DNA from: CAVOXO01 sp963700425
GTDB taxonomy: Bacteria > Actinomycetota > Acidimicrobiia > Acidimicrobiales > Microtrichaceae
Length of the DNA stretch: 64,000 bases
Assembly (NCBI GenBank): GCA_963700425.1
Contig: CAVOXO010000001.1
Coordinates: forward strand, 1,364,001-1,428,000
Direction: 5' to 3'
Shown here: piece after piece, positions 9,594-16,604 of the stretch
How the letters are laid out: every line of letters starts with the position of its first letter
Position numbering within the stretch: the stretch's first letter is position 1
Notes under the pieces: generated by a model
What the model was told of the DNA's origin: nothing
What the model saw: the letters and a program-made list of their open reading frames with translations, nothing else
Databases searched by the model: none
Translations under genes and position numbers: made by a program

Positions 9594-9816
9594 GTAGTCC
9601 TCCTGTCGGGCTGTACCCACTCTAACCCTCCTACCCCCAGGGGTATTCCACCACACGTGACGGTGGGGCCTGCCCAGCCCAGAGTGGGGGTTGTCCCCGG
9701 TGGTGGGGGAGCAGATCCATTCCCACGATGGAGGAATGGACCACCGCCTGCCGCCCGTCATCGCCTCCGACTCCGCCCGAGCGAATCGACGGGCGTCGGG
9801 AGGCCCAGAAGCTGCG

Positions 9817-10902
9817 ATGTCGGTCGTGGACCGTCTGGTCGACTCGACGCCCGCGGATCGGGACCGCACCGTGGACGCACTCCGGGTCGCGTGCATCGGT
9901 GTCGTCGTGCTGTGGCACTGGTGCCTGTCGGTGACGCACTGGGTCGACGGTCGTCTGACCATGCCCAACCCCATCGACTCTCTGACCGCCGGTTGGGCGC
10001 TGACCTGGGTCGCACAGGTCATGCCGCTGTTCTTCCTCGTGGGCGGCTACGCAGATCGAGCGGCGATGGGTGACCGCGTCGCCTGGCGGCCGATCGTCGG
10101 CCGGCGCCTGCGTCGCCTGGTCGTTCCCGCCGGGGTGATGATCGCGGTCTGGGCAGGTCTGGAGGTGACCCGTCGGCTGGTATCGCCGGGAGGGGAGCCG
10201 TTCTGGGTGACGTACCGGGTCGTCCTGGTGCCCTTGTGGTTCCTCCTGGTCTTCGGGGCGGTGGTCGCCCTGGCGCCGCTCACGCTTCGCTGGCATCGTT
10301 CCCGCCCCCTCGCCACCCTGGTCGTCATGGTCGGAGCGGTTCTCGCCGCAGATGCCGTGCGCTTTCTCGGCGGGTGGACCCCGGCGGGCTGGTTCAACGT
10401 GGTCGCGGTGTTCGTGGCGGTGCACCAGGGCGGGTACCTCTGGCGAGATCACGGGCTGGAGGGTCGCGGCGGTCTCCTGACCGTCGTCGGGCTCGGGGCG
10501 CTCACCGTCACGACGACCACTCTCGGGTATCCGGCCTCGATGGTCGCGACCCCCTCGACGGACTTCTCGAACATGTTTCCGCCCACGGCTGCGATCCTGG
10601 CGGTGGCCGTCCTCCAGGCGGGTCTCGTGGGTCTGGCGACACCGTGGTTGCGCCGCATCTGTCAGCGGCGCTCGGTGTGGAGGGGAGTGGTGGCGGCAAA
10701 CGGTGTCGCCATGACCGTGTTCTGCTGGCACATGACCGCGGCCGTTGCGGCGATCGCGGTCTTCGAAGGCCTGGGTGGACACCTACTGGGCCGGCCGTCG
10801 GTGGCGTGGTGGCTGCAGCGACCCGTGTGGGTGGTGATGCCGGGTGTGGCTCTGGCCGGTCTGGTGGCCGTGTTCGGCCGCGTGGAGGCACGGAGTCGGT
10901 GA
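9817..10902 (+). CDS. Acyltransferase 3 (OafA-like) family membrane protein
   Basis: Polytopic membrane protein with about ten hydrophobic helices. The family opening is clear: RDRTVDALRVACIGVVVLWHW, including the R-x10-H pattern thought to be catalytic in acyltransferase-3 enzymes. Such proteins O-acylate cell-surface carbohydrates or other envelope molecules; the substrate here is unknown. Start is uncertain: ATG 9817 gives 361 residues and has GGGAGG 13 nt upstream. ATG 9736 and a start at 9691 are also in frame but add residues unlike the family, and 9736 has its GGAGG only 1 nt away. Codon use resembles its neighbours. Confidence 0.75.
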   Translation: MSVVDRLVDSTPADRDRTVDALRVACIGVVVLWHWCLSVTHWVDGRLTMPNPIDSLTAGWALTWVAQVMPLFFLVGGYADRAAMGDRVAWRPIVGRRLRRLVVPAGVMIAVWAGLEVTRRLVSPGGEPFWVTYRVVLVPLWFLLVFGAVVALAPLTLRWHRSRPLATLVVMVGAVLAADAVRFLGGWTPAGWFNVVAVFVAVHQGGYLWRDHGLEGRGGLLTVVGLGALTVTTTTLGYPASMVATPSTDFSNMFPPTAAILAVAVLQAGLVGLATPWLRRICQRRSVWRGVVAANGVAMTVFCWHMTAAVAAIAVFEGLGGHLLGRPSVAWWLQRPVWVVMPGVALAGLVAVFGRVEARSR

Positions 10903-10953
10903 ATCCTGACTTTACATAACGAATATTTACGGCGCCAGGGGGACAGGCGGGGA

Positions 10954-11304
10954 TCACCGGGAGGGGTTCTCCCCGGCGATCGAGTCGATCTCGCCGATGA
11001 GCCGATCGAGTACCACCGGGAGTGATACGTCGTCGTCGATGTCGGCGCGGGCGTCGGCAACGGCTGAGCCGATGAGGAACAGTCGGTCCCTGGCGTCATC
11101 CAGCTCGTTTCGGGTGACGATCAACTCGTCGTCGCCCAATCCGAGTTCGGAACTCCGGCGGCGACTCTCGTAGGCCCGCTGTCGACACGACTGCCGGCAG
11201 TACCGCCTCGGTCGCCCGATGGGGTTCGGTGCGAGCCGACGACCGCACCAGTGACAGCCCCGCTCGTCGGACTGGTGCACCGTCGACCTCGACACCGTGA
11301 TCAC
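10954..11304 (-). CDS. Small zinc-ribbon protein of unknown function
   Basis: A 116-residue protein with one evident metal site near the N-terminus: Cys17-x2-Cys20 and Cys36-x3-Cys40, around the basic motif GRPRRYCRQSCRQRAYESRR. The remainder is a charged helical region rich in Asp and Arg. Short proteins with this CGRxL...GRPRRYC pattern are widespread in actinobacteria and look like nucleic-acid-binding zinc ribbons; no function is established that I know of. GTG 11304 is chosen because GGGAG stands 6 nt upstream; an ATG at 11325 is the alternative but lies only 2 bp from a palindrome (11328-11340) that may be an operator. Confidence 0.7.
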   Translation of the reverse strand: MITVSRSTVHQSDERGCHWCGRRLAPNPIGRPRRYCRQSCRQRAYESRRRSSELGLGDDELIVTRNELDDARDRLFLIGSAVADARADIDDDVSLPVVLDRLIGEIDSIAGENPSR

Positions 11305-11327
11305 AACTCGCTCCCATCCGAACATTA

Positions 11328-11340
11328 CGTCACAGTGACG
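11328..11340. promoter_or_regulatory. Palindrome upstream of the zinc-ribbon gene
   Basis: The 13-bp sequence CGTCACAGTGACG is a perfect inverted repeat around one central base. It sits 24 bp upstream of the chosen GTG start of the small zinc-ribbon gene, so it could be an operator. No regulator gene is next to it. Confidence 0.4.
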
Positions 11341-11365
11341 AAAGTACCACGCCGGCGACCTCAGG

Positions 11366-11411
11366 CCGGCGACACCCCGTACATCGGCGACACCGCGGAC
11401 GCGGGCGACAC
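11366..11411. repeat. 18-bp-period direct repeat, three copies
   Basis: The core GGCGACAC recurs three times at exact 18-bp spacing (copies near 11368, 11386 and 11404), with diverged bases between cores. A fourth partial core GGCGACC lies 14 bp before the first. Confidence 0.5.
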
Positions 11412-11623
11412 GGTGAGGCGGCGCGGGCCACTGGGAGGCGCGCCTGCTGCACTTCTCGGCGTGATGTGCGTCGGCAACTCGATCGTCGATGTCGTCGGCC
11501 CCGATGACCCACTGACATCGAGGCGATGACATCACGCTGGCGCGCTGGATGTTCGGTCCTTCGACCAACTGGTTCGTGGCACCGTTCGGCCTCCGATTCC
11601 TCCCCAGGTTCGTCGCATGCGGC

Positions 11624-11656
11624 CCGATCCGCCGTGATTCCCGATCCGCCGTGATT
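11624..11656. repeat. 17-bp-period direct repeat, two copies
   Basis: CCGATCCGCCGTGATT occurs at 11624-11639 and again at 11641-11656 without mismatch, separated by one base. Confidence 0.6.
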
Positions 11657-11815
11657 GCAGTGACAGGTGTCGTGGCGCTCATCCTTCTCGGTGTCGATGG
11701 TGACCGCCTGTCCGGCGCCGGACTGCAGCGCCGTCGCTGTGGGTGGCATGGAGGTCCGGGGTACGAACGATTCCGCGACAGATGTTCCGGTGCCCCACAC
11801 AGGATCGGCCGGGGG

Positions 11816-11890
11816 CGCCGGAATCGACTGTGGCGCGGGCCGCCGGAATCGACTGCGGCGCGGGCCGCCGGAATCGTCGGTGGCGCGGGC
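11816..11890. repeat. 25-bp tandem repeat, three copies
   Basis: Three consecutive 25-bp units (11816-11840, 11841-11865, 11866-11890). Each begins CGCCGGAATCG and ends GGCGCGGGC. Units 1 and 2 differ at one base; unit 3 has a few changes in the middle. The period is not a multiple of three, so this is unlikely to be coding sequence. Confidence 0.75.
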
Positions 11891-11988
11891 GTACGGGTCG
11901 TCCGCGGTGTGCCGGATCGCTACCGGTGTCGGGTAACCGGCCCGCCGATGGCGACCCTCTACCGAACCGAGCGGACACCCGGCCCGGC

Positions 11989-13083
11989 TCAGTTGGCGGC
12001 GGCGATCTGTTGGCCCAGTCGAACGAGCGCCGGGGTCGCACCGCCCAGCTGCAGCTCGCTCTGCTTGGCGGCCGTGAACAGGCGGGCCAGCGGGTAGTCG
12101 CGGTCGACCCCCACTCCCCCGTGCAGATGTACCGCCGAGTGCACGACTCGCTGGCCGCCCCACGCGGCCCAGTACTGGGCAATGGCGACCTGGTCGGAGG
12201 CGTCGGCGCCGTTGGCGAGCCGCCACAGCGCCTGCCAGGTGGTCAGCCGGATGGCCTCGGTGTCGATGTAGGCGTCGGCCGCTCGATGGCCGACGGCCTG
12301 GAACGACGCCAGCGGCACTCCGAACTGCTTCCGCTCGGTCGTGTAGGTGGCGGTCAATGTCAACGCCGCCTCGCAACACCCGAGGGTGAACGCGCACTGG
12401 GTGGCGATCGCGGCGTCGTACGCGGCGCGGAGGGCGTCGGTGCCCTGGGCGATTCGCACGGCTGGGGCGCCGTCGAAGACGATCTCCGAATCGGGGGTGC
12501 CCGCCGTCGTGGTGAGGGCATGCCGCTCGACTCCGTGGGCGGCGAGATCGACCAGGTAGAGGCCCACCTCACCGTCGGCTCGGGCGGTGACGATCGCCGA
12601 ATCGGCGATCTGTCCGGCCGGTACGCAGACCTTGGTGCCGCGGAGGGACGCCTCGTCACCCGGAGTCGCGGCGAGACGGGGGTCGAGCGGATCGCCGACA
12701 GCCTCGTGCCAGGCACCGGTCACGATACGCCGCCCTTCCACCAGAGCCGCCAGCTCGGTCGCCGCCGCCTCCGACTCCGACGCGATCAGAGCGGGCGCCG
12801 CGAGGCCGAGGGTCTCCCACACGGGTACTGCCGCGGCAGTGAGGCCCGCAGCGTGCACGACGGTGCCCACTTCGAGGATGGTCAGCCCCGCTCCCCCGGC
12901 AGACTCCGGTGCGCCCATTCCCAGCAGGCCGGCGTCGGCGAGCTTGTCCCAGAGTTCTCGGTCGAACCGGTGTTCTCCTGAGCGCTCGAGGGAACGCAGG
13001 TCCTCGGGAGCGGAGGCGTCGCCCATGATCTGCGTGGCGAGGTCGGAGACGGCCTGCATCTCCTCGGTGAAGGTGAAATCCAT
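11989..13083 (-). CDS. Acyl-CoA dehydrogenase, probable non-catalytic beta subunit
   Basis: FadE-type acyl-CoA dehydrogenase of 364 residues. The N-terminal helical domain opens MDFTFTEEMQAV. The C-terminal domain has the TTERKQFG motif and HLHGGVGVDRDYPLARLF, where FAD is normally contacted. No Glu is visible at either usual catalytic-base position: the helix-G region reads ATQCAFTLG and the C-terminal region reads TAAKQSELQLGG. It lies 18 bp after the alpha-like dehydrogenase gene. In mycobacteria such adjacent pairs form alpha2beta2 enzymes in which one subunit lacks the base, as in steroid side-chain degradation; I infer the same arrangement here. The substrate is unknown. Confidence 0.85.
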   Translation of the reverse strand: MDFTFTEEMQAVSDLATQIMGDASAPEDLRSLERSGEHRFDRELWDKLADAGLLGMGAPESAGGAGLTILEVGTVVHAAGLTAAAVPVWETLGLAAPALIASESEAAATELAALVEGRRIVTGAWHEAVGDPLDPRLAATPGDEASLRGTKVCVPAGQIADSAIVTARADGEVGLYLVDLAAHGVERHALTTTAGTPDSEIVFDGAPAVRIAQGTDALRAAYDAAIATQCAFTLGCCEAALTLTATYTTERKQFGVPLASFQAVGHRAADAYIDTEAIRLTTWQALWRLANGADASDQVAIAQYWAAWGGQRVVHSAVHLHGGVGVDRDYPLARLFTAAKQSELQLGGATPALVRLGQQIAAAN

Positions 13084-13101
13084 GGAAGTGTCCTCTCTCG
13101 C

Positions 13102-14274
13102 TCAGCCGCGGAGCGATCGGGGTAGGCCCAGACCGAACATGGCGATGAGATCGCGCTGGATCTCGTTGGTTCCGCCGCCGAAGGTCAGGATGATGAGGGA
13201 TCGGTAGTTGGTCTCGAGTCGTCCGGCGAGAATGTCGCCGTGGGTCCGCGATGCCAGTGCGGCCCGCGGTCCGAGGATCTCCATGAGAAGCCGGAACGAC
13301 TCGAGGTAGAACTCGGTGCCGAAGATCTTGATCGTCGACGCATCGGCGACGTCGAGAGTCGCCGATGAGGCCACCTTCCAGTTGATGAGCTTGAGGAAGT
13401 CGAGGCCCGATCGCACCCGCGCCAGGTTGAGCTGAACCCATTCGGTGTCGAGTACCCGCGATCCGTCGGGAAGCTTGGTGGAGGCCGTGTAGTCGAGCAC
13501 CTCCTGGTACGACTGCTCGAGGAGGCCCGGACTGCACAGGGTGACGCGCTCGTGGTTGAGCTGATTGGTGATGAGGCTCCAGCCGTTGTTCGCCCCGCCC
13601 ACCAGATTGGAGGCGGGGACCCTCACGTCGTCGAAGTAGACGGCGCCGATGTCGTGCGCGGCGAGCAGGTGGAGAGGCTCGACGGTGATGCCCGGCGTCG
13701 ACTTCATGTCGACGATGATCATCGAGATTCCCTTGTGCTTGGGTGCCTCGGGATCGGTGCGAACCGCCAGCCAGCAGTAGTCGGCGTCGGACGACAGCGA
13801 CGTCCACATCTTCTGGCCGTTGATGATGTACTCGTCGCCGTCGAGCACGGCCTTGGTGGTGAGCGAGGCGAGGTCGGTGCCGGCCTCCGGTTCGGAGTAA
13901 CCGATACAGAAGTGGATGTCACCGGCGAGGATCCGCGGTAGGAACCGGTTCTTCTGTTCCTCGGTGCCGTAGTTCATGATCGTGGGCCCGACGGTGTTGA
14001 TGGTGAGCATGGGGACGGGAGCCCCGAGCCGCATCGACTCGTCGAAGAAGATGAACTGATCCATCTGGGGGCGCCCCTGACCCCCGTACTCGGTGGGCCA
14101 TCCGATGCCGAGCCACCCGTCCTCGGCCATCTGCTTCACGACCGCCCGGGTGGTCGGGCCGACTCCGTGCTCGACGTGGAGCTCTCGGCGGATGTCCTCG
14201 GTGAGGAGGGTGTCGTAGTAGGCGATGAGCTCGCCGCGCAGCGCCTCCTGTTCGGCGGTGTAAGCGATCTGCAT
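13102..14274 (-). CDS. Acyl-CoA dehydrogenase, probable catalytic alpha subunit
   Basis: FAD-dependent alpha,beta-desaturation of acyl-CoA; 390 residues. Features in order: MQIAYTAEQEALR, GWPTEYGGQG, FCIGYSEPEAGTDLASL (flavin-binding strand), WTSLSSDADYCWLAVRT, and GGGTNEIQRDLIA near the end. The C-terminal base found in MCAD is replaced by Gly, but a Glu is present in NHERV on the helix that carries the base in isovaleryl-CoA and long-chain dehydrogenases, so the enzyme is probably active. The ATG at 14274 agrees with the family start; an in-frame ATG at 14337 would run through the operator. It is the first gene of a two-gene operon with a KstR-like palindrome just upstream. Confidence 0.88.
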   Translation of the reverse strand: MQIAYTAEQEALRGELIAYYDTLLTEDIRRELHVEHGVGPTTRAVVKQMAEDGWLGIGWPTEYGGQGRPQMDQFIFFDESMRLGAPVPMLTINTVGPTIMNYGTEEQKNRFLPRILAGDIHFCIGYSEPEAGTDLASLTTKAVLDGDEYIINGQKMWTSLSSDADYCWLAVRTDPEAPKHKGISMIIVDMKSTPGITVEPLHLLAAHDIGAVYFDDVRVPASNLVGGANNGWSLITNQLNHERVTLCSPGLLEQSYQEVLDYTASTKLPDGSRVLDTEWVQLNLARVRSGLDFLKLINWKVASSATLDVADASTIKIFGTEFYLESFRLLMEILGPRAALASRTHGDILAGRLETNYRSLIILTFGGGTNEIQRDLIAMFGLGLPRSLRG

Positions 14275-14309
14275 CTCGTCCCCGTCGTCTCGTCCTGTCT
14301 CGACCGGCG

Positions 14310-14329
14310 AAACTGTAACGCGTTCCAGT
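14310..14329. promoter_or_regulatory. KstR/TetR-type operator between acyl-CoA dehydrogenase operon and mtr
   Basis: Positions 14314-14327 read TGTAACGCGTTCCA, an exact match to the KstR consensus TnnAACnnGTTnnA known from mycobacterial sterol and fatty-acid genes. The surrounding ACTgtAACgcGTTccAGT is an 18-bp palindrome with one mismatched pair. It lies about 40 bp upstream of the alpha dehydrogenase start and 85 bp upstream of the mycothione reductase start, so it could control the dehydrogenase operon, mtr, or both. No TetR-family gene is in the window. Confidence 0.65.
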
Positions 14330-14412
14330 AATTGCATCGAGGTCCCGTGGCGGGGTCCACGGCGGCCGGGTGGGCGGATCCATCACGCACCGCTGGACAT
14401 AGGGTGACGCCC

Positions 14413-15789
14413 GTGGCATCTCATTTCGACCTGTGCATCATCGGGACCGGTTCGGGGAATTCGATTCCCGACGACCGCTTCGCAGGTTGGTCCGTGGCCA
14501 TGGTCGAGCGGGGTCGCTTCGGGGGCACCTGTCTCAACGTGGGCTGTATTCCCTCCAAGATGTTGATCTACCCCGCCGACATCGTCGAGTCGATCCGTTC
14601 GGCGTCCGGCCTCGGCGTCGAGGCGACCCTCGACGGGGTCCGGTGGCGGGAGATCAGGGACCGGACGTTCGGCCGAATCGACCCGATCGTCGACGGAGGA
14701 GCCGACTACCGGCGCCATCAACCGAACGTCGAGGTGTTCGACGCCGACGCCCGGTTCGTCGGTCCCGGGCGGCTGTCGGTCGGGGACGCCGAGATCACCG
14801 CCGATCGTTGGGTGCTCGCCGCCGGAGCGCGTACCGTCGTGCCCCCGGTGGACGGGCTCGAACGCGTCGGCTTCCACACGTCCGACTCGATCATGCGGAT
14901 CGATGACGTGCCCGAGCGCCTCCTCGTCATCGGCTCGGGGTTCGTCGCGACCGAGATGAGCCACGTGTTCGGAGCGTTCGGATCAGCGGTCAGCATCGTC
15001 GCCCGCTCCGAGTGCGTGCTGAGGAGTGAGGACGAGGAGATCAGCCGGCGGATCACCGATCGGTTCGCGGAGCGATTCGACCTGCATCGGTGGTCCACGG
15101 TGACCAGCGTGGAGCGAGCGACGTCGGGGATCGTGGCGACCATCGAGTCCCCCGGGGGTCCCCACCGTCTCGAGGTGGACGAGATCCTCGTCGCGGTCGG
15201 ACGGATCCCCAATGGCGGCCAGCTGAACGTTGAGGCGGCCGGGGTCGAACTCGATACCGACGGATACGTCGTCACCGACGTGCAACTTCGGACCTCGGCC
15301 CCCGCCGTGTGGGCACTGGGTGACATCCACAACCCGCTCCAGCTCAAACACGTCGCGAACCACGAGGCACGCGTGGTCGCCCACAATCTGATCCATCCCG
15401 ACTCGCCGGTTCGCTGCGACGAACACGTCGTGCCTCATGCCGTGTTCACCCACCCCCAGATCGGTTCTGTCGGTTTGACCGAGGAACAGGCCGTCCGTCA
15501 CGGACGCCCCTTCGTCGGCTACGTGCAGGAATACGGGGACACCGCGTACGGCTGGGCCATGGAGGACCGAACGAGCTGCATGAAGGTCCTTGCCGACGTG
15601 GAGACCCGCAAGATCATCGGTGCCCATGCGATAGGGCCTCAGGCCTCGATTCTCATTCAGCCCGTCGTGTCGGGAATGCAATTGGGACACACCGCGGACG
15701 AGATGGCCCGGGGGGTGATGTACCCCCACCCCGCCCTCAGCGAGGTGGTGGAGAATGCGCTTCTCGGAGTCGTCGCCGAACTGGGTTGA
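14413..15789 (+). CDS. mtr: Mycothione reductase
   Basis: NADPH-dependent flavoprotein that reduces mycothiol disulfide, the actinomycete counterpart of glutathione disulfide. The protein opens with an FAD motif IIGTGSGNSIPD that closely resembles M. tuberculosis Mtr. The redox pair follows in GGTCLNVGC (Cys40, Cys45). The NAD(P)H motif VIGSGFVATEMSHVFGAFG and the C-terminal YPHPALSEVVENAL, containing the catalytic His, are also present. Length is 458 residues. Start GTG 14413 has AGGGTGA 5 nt upstream; GTG 14404 is an alternative. This supports mycothiol as the cell's thiol, which is restricted to actinobacteria. It is divergent from the dehydrogenase operon across a KstR-like site. Confidence 0.92.
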   Translation: MASHFDLCIIGTGSGNSIPDDRFAGWSVAMVERGRFGGTCLNVGCIPSKMLIYPADIVESIRSASGLGVEATLDGVRWREIRDRTFGRIDPIVDGGADYRRHQPNVEVFDADARFVGPGRLSVGDAEITADRWVLAAGARTVVPPVDGLERVGFHTSDSIMRIDDVPERLLVIGSGFVATEMSHVFGAFGSAVSIVARSECVLRSEDEEISRRITDRFAERFDLHRWSTVTSVERATSGIVATIESPGGPHRLEVDEILVAVGRIPNGGQLNVEAAGVELDTDGYVVTDVQLRTSAPAVWALGDIHNPLQLKHVANHEARVVAHNLIHPDSPVRCDEHVVPHAVFTHPQIGSVGLTEEQAVRHGRPFVGYVQEYGDTAYGWAMEDRTSCMKVLADVETRKIIGAHAIGPQASILIQPVVSGMQLGHTADEMARGVMYPHPALSEVVENALLGVVAELG

Positions 15790-15801
15790 GAGGAGAGGGT
15801 C

Positions 15802-16539
15802 ATGGAGAAGGTGATGTACGTGTTGAGGGGGCCGGATCCCGGCGGTACCGACCGGTACCGGGATCTCGTGGTGGGAGAGATGGCTCCGCGGCTGTCGGAG
15901 TCCGGCATCGCATCGCTGTCGATCGCGGTCGACGATGCGGCGTCGAACGTGCCGTCCCCGGTTCCGACTCCGCCCGGAGAGGACCCGGTCGTCGCGGTCA
16001 TCGGCGTGGAACTGCCCTGCCACGACCGGCGACGTCGTGCCGATGAGGTGGTGTCCGGAGCGGGGTTGGAGTTCGCGGCCTACCTGGTGAGCGGGGCGGT
16101 CTACACCGATTACGGCGACAACGAGTGGTCCGGTCCGCGCACGTGGGCTGACGGGGACCGGTCCCCTTCGGTGCTGACCGTGTCCTTCATCACGTCCCGC
16201 CCCGACATCTCCCGCGAGGACTTCCTGCTGCGCTGGCATGGAACCCAGTCGCCGCTGTCCGCTGCGATCCAACCTCGTCAGCGCTATGTCCGCAACGAGG
16301 TGATCCGACCGCTCACACCCCGAGCACAGCCGCTCGACGGCATCGTCGAAGAGGCATGGGCGAGCGCGGAGGTGATCGAGGATCCGATGCAGTTCTTCTG
16401 TTCAGGTGGGGATCCCGAAGTCATGTCGCGAAACATCGAGGCCATGCTCGACAGCGTCACCGCGTTCATCGACATGGATCGGATGCGCAACGTCACGATG
16501 AGCGAGTACCTGTACACGGCCATCACACGCCGCGACTGA
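15802..16539 (+). CDS. EthD-domain (dimeric alpha-beta barrel) protein
   Basis: Cytoplasmic protein of 245 residues with two ferredoxin-like halves. The second half has the EthD-type pattern LTVSFITSRPDISREDFLLRWHGTQSP, followed by QRYVRNEVIRPL. EthD-like proteins commonly sit in ring- or steroid-degradation clusters, but their chemistry is poorly defined. A strong ribosome site GAGAGGAGAGGG precedes the ATG at 15802. It begins 12 bp after the mtr stop and is probably co-transcribed. With the dehydrogenase pair and the KstR-like site next door, a role in lipid or steroid catabolism is plausible inference. Confidence 0.75.
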   Translation: MEKVMYVLRGPDPGGTDRYRDLVVGEMAPRLSESGIASLSIAVDDAASNVPSPVPTPPGEDPVVAVIGVELPCHDRRRRADEVVSGAGLEFAAYLVSGAVYTDYGDNEWSGPRTWADGDRSPSVLTVSFITSRPDISREDFLLRWHGTQSPLSAAIQPRQRYVRNEVIRPLTPRAQPLDGIVEEAWASAEVIEDPMQFFCSGGDPEVMSRNIEAMLDSVTAFIDMDRMRNVTMSEYLYTAITRRD

Positions 16540-16604
16540 CACGCCGGCGGGGTCGGCGCGCGGTGTTCGGACGTCGTGCCGACGACCACTAGCGTGGTTC
16601 GCCT

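Larger units (their letters stand above)
11305..11988. other. Gene-free stretch with clustered short repeats
   Basis: About 680 bp between the zinc-ribbon gene and the acyl-CoA dehydrogenase beta gene. No open frame here has a ribosome binding site plus family-like protein sequence. The stretch holds three tandem-repeat families, of periods 18, 17 and 25 bp, plus the palindrome TCCGGCGCCGGA at 11711-11722. The 17- and 25-bp periods are not multiples of three, which argues against coding. Confidence 0.6.

Noticed and set aside
9594..10022. N-terminal extension of thioredoxin
   Set aside because: The strong ribosome site directly before 9593 and the standard length argue against it.
11816..11890. 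CRISPR array
   Set aside because: Three units directly abutting with no spacers and no cas genes.
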